Assembly: GCA_023412515.1 (NCBI GenBank) | Contig: JAEYNO010000219.1 | Coordinates: 1 to 6,167, forward strand | From: Actinomycetes bacterium | GTDB lineage: Bacteria > Actinomycetota > Actinomycetes > Actinomycetales > Cellulomonadaceae | DNA: 6,167 nucleotides | Direction: 5' to 3' | Shown: positions 1 to 4,621 of the stretch, piece by piece | How the letters are laid out: the number at the start of each line of letters is the position of its first letter | Numbering within the stretch: the first letter of the stretch is position 1 | Program-made: the position numbers and the translations under genes | Notes under the pieces: generated by a model | Seen by the model: only the letters and a program-made list of their open reading frames with translations | Database searches by the model: none | What the model was told of the DNA's origin: nothing

Positions 1-31
1 GCTGACGGCACGGTCCTGCCGCGACGGCGGC

Positions 32-48
32 GCACGGCGACCCCGTGC
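32..48 (-). terminator. weak hairpin just downstream of the histidine kinase gene
   Basis: GCACGG at 32-37 pairs with CCGTGC at 43-48 across a 5-nt loop, starting 3 nt after the kinase stop codon in the direction of transcription. There is no T-tract after it, so it would be an atypical terminator at best, or a 3'-end stabiliser. The remaining bases 1-31 show nothing recognisable, and short GC-rich stems are common by chance in such DNA. Confidence 0.22.
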
Positions 49-51
49 CGC

Positions 52-1164
52 TCAGGGTCGCGCGGCCGGGAGCGCGACGCGCACGTCGAGCCCGCCCGCG
101 ACGCGCGGCGTGATGTCGAGCGTGCCGTCGTGCGTCGTGACGATGCGGTCCACGAGCGCCAGCCCGAGCCCGTGGCCGCCCGCACCGCGCGCGAGGCGCC
201 CCGCGCCGCGCAGGAACGGCTCGACGAGCCGCGCCGCCGCCTCGGGGGTGAAGACCGCGCCGGTCGTCCCGACGGTGAGCACCGCGGTGCCGCCGACGGG
301 GTCGGTCGTGGTGGTGAGGTGCGCGCGACCGTCGGCCCCGCTGTGCCGCAGCGCGTTCTGGACGAGGTTCGTCACGAGCTGCGCCAGCAGGCTCGGGTCG
401 CCCACCACGGGCGCCGGCGACAGCGCGGTCGTCACCTCGACGCCGCGCTGCGCGGCCTCGTCGGCGTTCTCCGCGAGCGACGTGCGGACCAGCGCACCCA
501 GGTCCACGACGTCCGCGCGCGCACCGACGGCCTGCGCGTCGGCGAGCCGCAGGAGCGCCTCCGTGAGCGTGATCGCGCGCGCGTTCGTCACGCGCAGCCG
601 CTCGACCAGCACCGGGTAGTCCTGGCCGTCGGGGTCCCGCGCGGCGACCTCGAGCATCGTCGCCGTCACGGCCAGCGGCGTGCGTAGCTCGTGCGACGCG
701 TTCGCCGCGAAGCGCTCCTGCACCTCGTAGGCCGCGTGCAGCTCGTCGAGCATGTGGTCCACGGCGTCCGCGACCTGCCGGAACTCGTCGTTGCGGCCGC
801 CCAGCGCCACGCGGTGGTCGCGGTCGCCGCGCGCGGCCACCTGGACCGCCTCGGTGATGCGCCGCAGCGGCCGCAGCACCCACCCCGCGAGCAGCCAGCC
901 GCCCACCATCCCGACGATCGCCAGCCCGGCGAGCGCGAAGCCCGAGACGCCGACGACCGCCTGCAGGATCTCGCCGCGGGTCGCGACGACCGTGCCGCCG
1001 GAGTCGCGCGGGTTCGCGGCCGTCAGCGGGTAGTCCGGCACGTACCGCAGCACGACGTACACGCCGATCAGCAGGATCGCGCCCGCCGCGACGAGGAACA
1101 GCGCGTAGCCGAGCGCGAGCCGCAGCCGCGCGCTGACCCGCACGGGCGGGGGCGTGGTCGTCAC
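52..1164 (-). CDS. two-component sensor histidine kinase, HAMP/HisKA/HATPase_c
   Basis: This is a 370-residue membrane sensor kinase that should autophosphorylate and pass phosphate to the regulator encoded just upstream. Two membrane segments (about residues 16-40 and 70-97) enclose a very short external loop of about 28 residues. A HAMP linker follows (about 98-150), then the H box FAANASHELRTPL with phospho-acceptor His158, the N box LVTNLVQNALRHS (Asn266, Asn270), an F box (VEPFLRG, about 315) and the G2 box GGHGLGLAL (330-337). The G1 position reads VGTTGA (298-303), where most kinases have D-x-G or, in many actinobacteria, N-T-G, so the usual acidic or amide residue is Thr300. The GTG start is chosen because it overlaps the regulator's stop as GTGA, indicating translational coupling, and because the membrane and HAMP regions begin directly after it. 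Longer upstream reading is only the shadow of the regulator. The small sensor loop resembles VanS-like or intramembrane-sensing kinases, so the signal is probably sensed at or in the membrane (inference). Confidence 0.95.
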   Translation of the reverse strand: MTTTPPPVRVSARLRLALGYALFLVAAGAILLIGVYVVLRYVPDYPLTAANPRDSGGTVVATRGEILQAVVGVSGFALAGLAIVGMVGGWLLAGWVLRPLRRITEAVQVAARGDRDHRVALGGRNDEFRQVADAVDHMLDELHAAYEVQERFAANASHELRTPLAVTATMLEVAARDPDGQDYPVLVERLRVTNARAITLTEALLRLADAQAVGARADVVDLGALVRTSLAENADEAAQRGVEVTTALSPAPVVGDPSLLAQLVTNLVQNALRHSGADGRAHLTTTTDPVGGTAVLTVGTTGAVFTPEAAARLVEPFLRGAGRLARGAGGHGLGLALVDRIVTTHDGTLDITPRVAGGLDVRVALPAARP

Positions 1165-1829
1165 GCGTCGGCCCCGCCCAGGCGGTAGCCGGCGCCGGGC
1201 ACGGTCGTGATGAGGTCGGGGTCGCCCAGGGCCTTGCGCAGCGTCGAGACGGTCACGCGCGGCGCCGTCGTCAGCGGGTCGGCGTGCTCGTCCCACGCCT
1301 TCTCCAGCATCGTCTCGGCGCTGACCACGCCCCCGTCGGCCTGCATGAGCAGGTGCAGCACGGCGAACTGCTTGCGCGTGAGCCGCACGTACCGCCCCGC
1401 GCGGTACACCTCGCGGCGGAACGGGTCGAGTCGCAGGTCCGCGTGCTCCAGCACGGGCGGGGCCGCGGCCACGGGCCGGCGGGCCAGCGCGTGCAGCCGC
1501 ACCACGAGCTCGGCGAGCGCGAACGGTTTGGTCAGGTAGTCGTCGGCGCCCAGACGGAAGCCGCCCACCTTGTCCTGCAGGCGCGTCGCCGCCGTGAGCA
1601 TGAGCACGCGCGTGCCCGGGTGGTCGCGCGCGACGACCCGGCACACGTCGTCGCCGTGCGTGCCGGGCAGGTCGCGGTCCAGGACGACGACGTCGTAGTC
1701 GTTGACCGCGATCCGCTCGAGCGCGTCGTCGCCGTCGAGCGCGACGTCCGCCGCGATCGCCTCGAGGCGCAGCCCCGCCTGCACCGCCTCGGCGAGGAAC
1801 GGCTCGTCCTCGACGACCAGCACCCGCAT
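1161..1829 (-). CDS. OmpR/PhoB-family response regulator
   Basis: This 222-residue DNA-binding response regulator is the partner of the kinase that follows it. The receiver domain (about 1-115) has the acidic pocket Glu7/Asp8, phospho-acceptor Asp51 in VVLDRDLPG, Thr79 in MLTAAT and Lys101 in LTKPF, so all phosphorylation residues are present. The C-terminal winged-helix domain (about 125-220) contains LTRKQFAVLHLLM, the recognition-helix region RVTVSTLRKALGDP and the terminal hairpin TTVPGAGYRLG, all typical of the OmpR/PhoB class and of normal length. The ATG at 1829 is preceded by a GAGGGGG Shine-Dalgarno run (plus-strand 1836-1842). The gene is first in a two-gene operon and divergent from the D,D-carboxypeptidase gene across a 161-bp region holding paired palindromes. 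By analogy with VanR-type systems it may regulate that neighbour and itself, but its targets cannot be read from the sequence. Confidence 0.96.
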   Translation of the reverse strand: MRVLVVEDEPFLAEAVQAGLRLEAIAADVALDGDDALERIAVNDYDVVVLDRDLPGTHGDDVCRVVARDHPGTRVLMLTAATRLQDKVGGFRLGADDYLTKPFALAELVVRLHALARRPVAAAPPVLEHADLRLDPFRREVYRAGRYVRLTRKQFAVLHLLMQADGGVVSAETMLEKAWDEHADPLTTAPRVTVSTLRKALGDPDLITTVPGAGYRLGGADA

Positions 1830-1876
1830 CGCGTCCCCCTCGTGGTGATCGTCCCGTGGTCGTCGTCCGGACCTCG

Positions 1877-1904
1877 AGCCTAGGCCGGGCGGTGTTGCGG
1901 AAAC
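1877..1904 (-). promoter_or_regulatory. candidate promoter of the regulator-kinase operon
   Basis: Read on the minus strand, TAGGCT (plus 1877-1882) is a good actinobacterial -10 hexamer. It is preceded by GTTTCC/TTTCCG (1898-1904), a weak -35 match, with a spacer of 15-16 nt. The predicted start near 1870 leaves a leader of about 40 nt before the regulator's Shine-Dalgarno. A 10-bp palindrome sits immediately upstream of the -35, centred near -43, a position typical of OmpR-class activators. Confidence 0.45.
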
Positions 1905-1908
1905 GTGT

Positions 1909-1918
1909 GCTGCGCAGC
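1909..1918. promoter_or_regulatory. palindrome 1 in divergent promoter region (operator candidate)
   Basis: GCTGCGCAGC is a perfect 10-bp palindrome between the divergent regulator and carboxypeptidase genes. It shares the 8-bp core CTGCGCAG with a second palindrome whose centre is 53 bp away, about five helical turns. It abuts the candidate -35 of the regulator promoter. A dimeric or dimer-of-dimers DNA-binding protein is the simplest reading. OmpR-class regulators usually bind direct repeats, so a different factor is possible. Confidence 0.4.
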
Positions 1919-1953
1919 TGACGCCCGCGCAACGGCCTCGTTGGTGGAGTCGG

Positions 1954-1981
1954 TCCGCACCCCTGCGCAGGGCGGTGCGGA
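1954..1981 (+). promoter_or_regulatory. palindrome 2 and extended hairpin next to the carboxypeptidase ribosome binding site
   Basis: CCCTGCGCAGGG at 1961-1972 is a perfect 12-bp palindrome. It is flanked by a further inverted pair, TCCGCAC (1954-1960) and GTGCGGA (1975-1981), with a CG bulge at 1973-1974. In RNA this gives a stem of about 11 bp. Its 3' arm takes in the first bases of the GGAGAGGA Shine-Dalgarno (1979-1986) used by the ATG at 1991. It could therefore be a DNA operator, a structure limiting translation, or both. It shares the CTGCGCAG core with the palindrome at 1909-1918. Confidence 0.4.
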
Positions 1982-1990
1982 GAGGAACAC

Positions 1991-2632
1991 ATGGACACCC
2001 CCACTCGTCGGCGTCGTGCGCTCGTGCTCGTCGGGACCGTGGTCGTCGTGGTCGTGGCGGTCACGTGGGCCCTGACGGGCTCGGGCCTGCTGGGGTCGGC
2101 GGCCTCGGAGCCCCCCGCGGGCACCGGGCCCTCGGCCGCGGCCGGCGCACCGCAGCCCGACCTCGACCCCGACCTCGACCCCGACCGGGAGCCCGGCGTC
2201 GAGGACGGCGTCATCGACCGGGGCGACGGCGTGACGATCTTCGACACGCACCTGCCCGCGATCGCGAACCTCGACCCCGCGCTGCGCGCCGCCGTCGAGC
2301 AGGCGACGACCGACGCCGGGGCGCGCGGCGTCGAGATGGTCGTGACGTCGGGCTGGCGCAGCGCGCACTACCAGCAGCACCTGCTGGACGAGGCGGTGCG
2401 GACGCGTGGCAGCCTCGAGGAGGCCCGCAAGTGGGTCAGCACGCCCGAGCTGTCGCGCCACGTCACCGGCGACGCCGTGGACATCGGTTACACCGACGCC
2501 GACAGCTGGCTCGAGCAGCACGGCGCGCGCTACGGCCTGTGCACGACGTACGCCAACGAGATGTGGCACTTCGAGCTCGCCACCGAGCCCGGGGGCGAGT
2601 GCCCGCCGAAGAAGGCGGACGGCGCCAGCTGA
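1991..2632 (+). CDS. VanY-like D-Ala-D-Ala carboxypeptidase, peptidase family M15
   Basis: This 213-residue zinc D,D-carboxypeptidase should remove the terminal D-Ala from peptidoglycan stem pentapeptides outside the membrane. An Arg-rich start (RRRR, 6-9) is followed by one hydrophobic segment (about 10-28) with no lipobox Cys, so it is a signal anchor or uncleaved signal. A disordered, acidic, Pro-rich linker (about 38-72) with the repeat DLDPDLDPD follows. The catalytic domain (about 80-205) has the substrate motif SGWRS (120-124), YQ (127-128), zinc ligands His157 and Asp164 in SRHVTGDAVDIG, and the catalytic Glu190 with zinc ligand His193 in EMWHFE. All active-site residues are present, so it looks functional. 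The ATG has a GGAGAGGA Shine-Dalgarno at 1979-1986. It faces away from a two-component operon, an arrangement that recalls vanRS with vanY, but vanH, vanA and vanX are absent from the window. It could equally be a general cell-wall remodelling enzyme. Confidence 0.92.
   Translation: MDTPTRRRRALVLVGTVVVVVVAVTWALTGSGLLGSAASEPPAGTGPSAAAGAPQPDLDPDLDPDREPGVEDGVIDRGDGVTIFDTHLPAIANLDPALRAAVEQATTDAGARGVEMVVTSGWRSAHYQQHLLDEAVRTRGSLEEARKWVSTPELSRHVTGDAVDIGYTDADSWLEQHGARYGLCTTYANEMWHFELATEPGGECPPKKADGAS
2159..2186 (+). repeat. 12-bp tandem repeat in the carboxypeptidase linker
   Basis: GACCTCGACCCC occurs twice in tandem (2159-2170, 2171-2182), followed by GACC. It encodes DLDP-DLDP-D at residues 57-65, in the disordered linker between the membrane anchor and the catalytic domain. 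It is in frame, so copy-number change would only alter the distance of the enzyme from the membrane. Confidence 0.8.
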
Positions 2633-2675
2633 GCGGGGTCTCGTGGGCGGCGCGGCGTCCCGGCGTGCGCGGGCG

Positions 2676-3365
2676 TCAGGCGGCCTGGCGGATCGCCTCG
2701 CCCGCGATCTCGATGCGGACCGTGCGGCCCACGAGCCAGCCGCCCGTCTCGAGCGCGACGTTCCACACTAGGCCGAAGTCCTCGCGGTCGATCTCGGTGG
2801 TCGCGTGGAACCCGAAGATGTCGCGGCCGTACGGGTCGCGCCGCGCGCCGCCGAAGTCCATGCGCAGCGTCACGGACCGCGTGAGGTCGCGGATGCGCAG
2901 GTCACCCGTGACGTCGAACCGCGAGCGCTGGCGGTCGGCGCGCTCGATCGTGTCGGCCGAGACGCGCTGCCGGTCGGCGTTGCGGTTGCGCAGCCGCGCC
3001 CACTGCAGGATCGCGTCCTGCTGGCCCTGCCACGTGACGCCCGTGCTGCGGAACTCGATCGTGGGGAACCGCGTGACGTCGAGGAAGTCCTCGCCCTTGA
3101 GGTGCGCGTCGCGGTCGTCGTGGTGCGTGGTCAGGCTCTCGGTCGCGATGATCGCGCGGACCGACGACGTCAGCGGGTCGTCGCCGACCACGACGGTGGC
3201 CGCGGCGCGGGCGAACTCGCCGCGGACCGGGCTGACCATCATGTGCTGCGCGACGAACCCGACGCGCTTGTGCGCCTCGTCGAGCTCGTACGCGCCGGGG
3301 GCGGGGATCTCCAGGCCCTGCCACGCGCGCACGGGTCGCTGCGTGGCCTGCGTCGTGTCGCTCAT
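2676..3365 (-). CDS. YceI family lipocalin-like protein
   Basis: The product is a 229-residue YceI-family protein. Characterised members are eight-stranded barrels that bind a polyprenyl (isoprenoid) chain; the physiological role is usually unclear. Family features are PAPGAYELDEAHKRVGFVAQHMMVSPVRGEF (20-51, only key parts matched), ATESLTTHHDDRDAHLKGEDFLD (74-96), FPTIEFRSTGV (100-110), VTGDLRIRDLTRSVTL (152-167) and REDFGLVWN (194-202), ending VGRTVRIEIAGEA (212-224). Between FRSTGV and the VTGDL strand, where typical members have only a short turn, this protein carries about 39 polar residues rich in Gln and Arg (111-149). There is no signal peptide, so it is likely cytoplasmic. The ATG at 3365 precedes the conserved domain by about 20 residues and has GAGGA at 3-nt or GGGGA at 10-nt spacing. 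The upstream ATG at 3533 would add a low-complexity tail and is not favoured. It converges with the carboxypeptidase gene, 43 bp apart. Confidence 0.92.
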   Translation of the reverse strand: MSDTTQATQRPVRAWQGLEIPAPGAYELDEAHKRVGFVAQHMMVSPVRGEFARAAATVVVGDDPLTSSVRAIIATESLTTHHDDRDAHLKGEDFLDVTRFPTIEFRSTGVTWQGQQDAILQWARLRNRNADRQRVSADTIERADRQRSRFDVTGDLRIRDLTRSVTLRMDFGGARRDPYGRDIFGFHATTEIDREDFGLVWNVALETGGWLVGRTVRIEIAGEAIRQAA

Positions 3366-3453
3366 GCGTCCTCGTCCCCACGTCGTCCGGCCCGGCCCCG
3401 GGGGCCGCGCGGGCGCGCGACGCGAGGGGCGGGCGTCGTCGGCTGCTGCGCTC

Positions 3454-3474
3454 GCCGGCGGGCGTGCCGCCGGC
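3454..3474 (-). promoter_or_regulatory. strong hairpin in the YceI leader
   Basis: GCCGGCGG (3454-3461) and CCGCCGGC (3467-3474) form a perfect 8-bp stem with a 5-nt loop, ending 89 bp upstream of the YceI start codon. If transcription begins at the AT-rich patch near 3515-3530, this lies in the untranslated leader. It could be a regulatory RNA element, but GC-rich stems also arise by chance in such DNA. Confidence 0.35.
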
Positions 3475-3491
3475 CTCTCCACCGTCGGAGA

Positions 3492-3510
3492 CGTGCGCTC
3501 GGTGCGCACG
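3492..3510. promoter_or_regulatory. 7-bp inverted repeat upstream of YceI
   Basis: CGTGCGC (3492-3498) and GCGCACG (3504-3510) are perfect inverted repeats around a 5-nt centre, 18 bp from the hairpin at 3454-3474 and next to the only AT-rich patch in the region. It may be a repressor site at the promoter or a second leader hairpin. Confidence 0.35.
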
Positions 3511-3512
3511 GC

Positions 3513-3535
3513 GATGAGAGAAGATTCAACCATCC
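3513..3535 (-). promoter_or_regulatory. AT-rich patch, probable YceI promoter core
   Basis: This short stretch is conspicuously AT-rich for the window. On the minus strand it reads GGTTGAATCTTCTCTCATC. TTGAAT could be a -35, but no convincing -10 lies 17 bp downstream. Alternatively GAATCT is a -10. TTGAA-tc-TTC is also a partial inverted repeat that could be a regulator half-palindrome. Two direct copies of CCGGATG (plus 3531-3537 and 3554-3560, 23 bp apart) lie just upstream. The choice among these readings is open. Confidence 0.3.
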
Positions 3536-3673
3536 GGCGGGGGCGTACCAGGACATCCGGAACGTTTCACCCGCACGGGGGGTGGAGGTGCCGGTGTGTC
3601 GCGCGGAGTGTCGGCGCGGACGGGTGGGTGGCGGAGGCGTCGCCGGTCGAGGGGTGAGACGGCGCGTGCGGAC

Positions 3674-3746
3674 GGGCGTGCGGTCCGCGGGGTGGGCGAC
3701 GGCGGAGGGGCGTGCGGGCCGCGGTGTCGGCGACGGCGGAGGGGCG
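3674..3746. repeat. 34-bp tandem repeat, two copies plus a stub
   Basis: The unit begins GGGCGTGCGG, continues through CCGCGG and ends GGCGACGGCGGAG. Copy one is 3674-3707 and copy two 3708-3741, differing at three positions (31/34 identical). A third copy is begun (GGGCG, 3742-3746). The array starts 14 bp beyond the stop codon of the MOSC gene. It is too small for a minisatellite of obvious function. A slipped-strand duplication or 3'-end structure are the simplest explanations. Confidence 0.75.
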
Positions 3747-3760
3747 ACGCCCGTGTGCCG

Positions 3761-4306
3761 TCAGACGTGCAGGAGGTCCCGCACGGTCGGGGCGTCGTCC
3801 GACCCCGGCTCGACGACCACCGCGTCGCCCACCTGGACCGTGCCGCGCTGCACGACCCGCAGGTACGCGCCCACGCGGCGCTCCTGCGCGAACCGCTTGA
3901 CCCAGCCGCGCTCGTCGTCGCCGCCGACCCAGCGCGCGAACGTCGAGCAGGGCGTGCGCGGCCCCGTCACCTCGAGCACCACGCGGTCGCCGACGTGCCA
4001 CCGCTCGCCGACGCGTGCGGCGTTCGGGTCGAGGCCCGCGACGCGCAGGTTCTCGCCGAACCAGCCCGGCGGGAGGTCTCGGCCGAGCGCGGCCGCCCAG
4101 TGGTCGGCGTCGTCCTGGCCGTACGCGTACACGGCCTGCGCCTCGCCGCCGTGGTGCTTGCGGTCCGCCTGCACGTCGGCGTACAGCCCCAGCGCGCCGA
4201 CCTTCACGGGGCCGTCGACCGGGCGCTTGTCGATCGCGGTGACGCCCACCGGGCCGGAGTCGGGACGGAGGGCGTGTACAACGCACACGGCGAGGATCGA
4301 GGCCAC
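3761..4306 (-). CDS. MOSC domain-containing protein
   Basis: The product is a 181-residue stand-alone MOSC-domain protein (molybdenum cofactor sulfurase C-terminal family, YiiM-like). Such proteins are thought to bind molybdenum cofactor or carry activated sulfur; in the related YiiM/YcbX proteins they take part in detoxifying N-hydroxylated bases. Visible family motifs are VGVTAIDKRPVDGPV (20-34), DVQADRKHHGG (44-54), VYAY (59-62), the core PPGWFGENLRV (79-89) and EVTGPRTPCSTFARW (112-126) with the conserved Cys120. GAYLRVV (146-152) and a C-terminal beta strand follow. The length is normal. The GTG at 4306 is chosen because homology-like sequence starts at once (VASILAVCVVHALRP). The ATG 60 bp upstream adds non-family residues and would overlap a repeat half-site. 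No good Shine-Dalgarno is present; instead a -10-like hexamer lies 6 nt before the GTG, suggesting a leaderless transcript. The substrate is not determinable. Confidence 0.9.
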   Translation of the reverse strand: MASILAVCVVHALRPDSGPVGVTAIDKRPVDGPVKVGALGLYADVQADRKHHGGEAQAVYAYGQDDADHWAAALGRDLPPGWFGENLRVAGLDPNAARVGERWHVGDRVVLEVTGPRTPCSTFARWVGGDDERGWVKRFAQERRVGAYLRVVQRGTVQVGDAVVVEPGSDDAPTVRDLLHV

Positions 4307-4312
4307 AGCCCC

Positions 4313-4318
4313 AGGGTA
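4313..4318 (-). promoter_or_regulatory. -10 hexamer of a probable leaderless promoter for the MOSC gene
   Basis: On the minus strand TACCCT (a TAnnnT -10 match) is followed by GGGGCT and then the GTG start codon, placing transcription initiation at or within a base of the start codon. Leaderless mRNAs are common in actinobacteria. No convincing -35 was seen. The first AACTGGTCAC half-site (4348-4357) would then sit at about -42 to -51. Confidence 0.5.
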
Positions 4319-4347
4319 GGCGGAGCACGCGACCGCCCCTGCCCTGG

Positions 4348-4404
4348 AACTGGTCACTCCTCGCACCCGCCGGGGCCGAACTGGTCACAGATGTGACCAG
4401 TTCG
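4348..4404. repeat. module 1: half-site plus long palindrome
   Basis: The half-site AACTGGTCAC lies at 4348-4357. Exactly 31 bp later (start to start) begins a perfect inverted repeat: left arm CGAACTGGTCACA (4377-4389), 2-nt centre GA, right arm TGTGACCAGTTCG (4392-4404). The half-site and left arm are in the same orientation and share the preceding G (GAACTGGTCAC). This is the module nearest the MOSC promoter. Confidence 0.9.
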
Positions 4405-4423
4405 CTCACGGGGGGCGGTCTGT

Positions 4424-4446
4424 GGGAGGAGGGGGGCGGGTTGGGG
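4424..4446 (+). other. G-quadruplex motif
   Basis: Four G-runs of at least three (4424-4426, 4431-4436, 4438-4440, 4443-4446) are separated by loops of 4, 1 and 2 nt, fitting the canonical G4 pattern. The wider tract 4410-4463 has further G-runs. It lies between modules 1 and 2 on the plus strand, which is the template strand for the minus-strand MOSC gene. Confidence 0.55.
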
Positions 4447-4464
4447 AGGTGCGGGCTCCGGGGT

Positions 4465-4526
4465 GCCGCAACTGGTCACGTTTCCGCTCTGCACCGCCGC
4501 AACTGGTCAGCTGTGCGACCAGTTGC
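4465..4526. repeat. module 2: half-site plus palindrome
   Basis: The half-site AACTGGTCAC lies at 4470-4479, followed 31 bp later by an inverted repeat with arms GCAACTGGTC (4499-4508) and GACCAGTTGC (4517-4526). The gap between the TGGTC and GACCA blocks is 8 nt, the same as in modules 1 and 3, though the inner bases (AGCTGTGC) no longer pair. The 14-mer GCCGCAACTGGTCA is repeated exactly at 4465 and 4496. The module lies 122 bp from module 1, measured at both the half-site and the palindrome. Confidence 0.9.
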
Positions 4527-4621
4527 CGGTCCGGCGCTGCTGCTCGCTGCCGCTGGAGCTGGACGCGTCGGGTCGGCGTGCGAGCGAAGCGGGGTGACCC
4601 ATCCCTTCCGCACTACCCGGA

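Larger units (their letters stand above)
3366..3760. other. noncoding region between the YceI and MOSC genes
   Basis: This 395-bp stretch contains no open frame with a recognisable protein on either strand. The apparent frames are low-complexity Arg/Pro/Ala readings typical of shadows in GC-rich DNA. From the YceI side it holds the leader hairpins and AT-rich promoter patch, then an unremarkable G-rich stretch (about 3561-3670), then a 34-bp tandem repeat next to the 3' end of the MOSC gene. Confidence 0.7.

Noticed and set aside
52..2247. A single 731-residue minus-strand protein ending in the histidine kinase
   Set aside because: The upstream half is low-complexity Arg/Ala sequence antisense to the carboxypeptidase and out of frame with the response regulator. 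The GTGA overlap gives a clear kinase start.
1991..2632. Assignment as vancomycin-resistance vanY
   Set aside because: The family match is good, but no vanH, vanA or vanX is present and M15 carboxypeptidases are common in actinobacteria. A resistance role would be over-reading, so no symbol is given.
2650..2670. Bidirectional terminator between the converging carboxypeptidase and YceI genes
   Set aside because: Only a 5-bp stem including a G-U pair can be drawn, with no T-tract on either side. This is within chance expectation for such GC-rich DNA.
4591..4601. A further degenerate right arm (GGTGACCCATC)
   Set aside because: Only 7 of 11 positions match and there is no left arm at the 8-nt gap, so it does not fit the module geometry.
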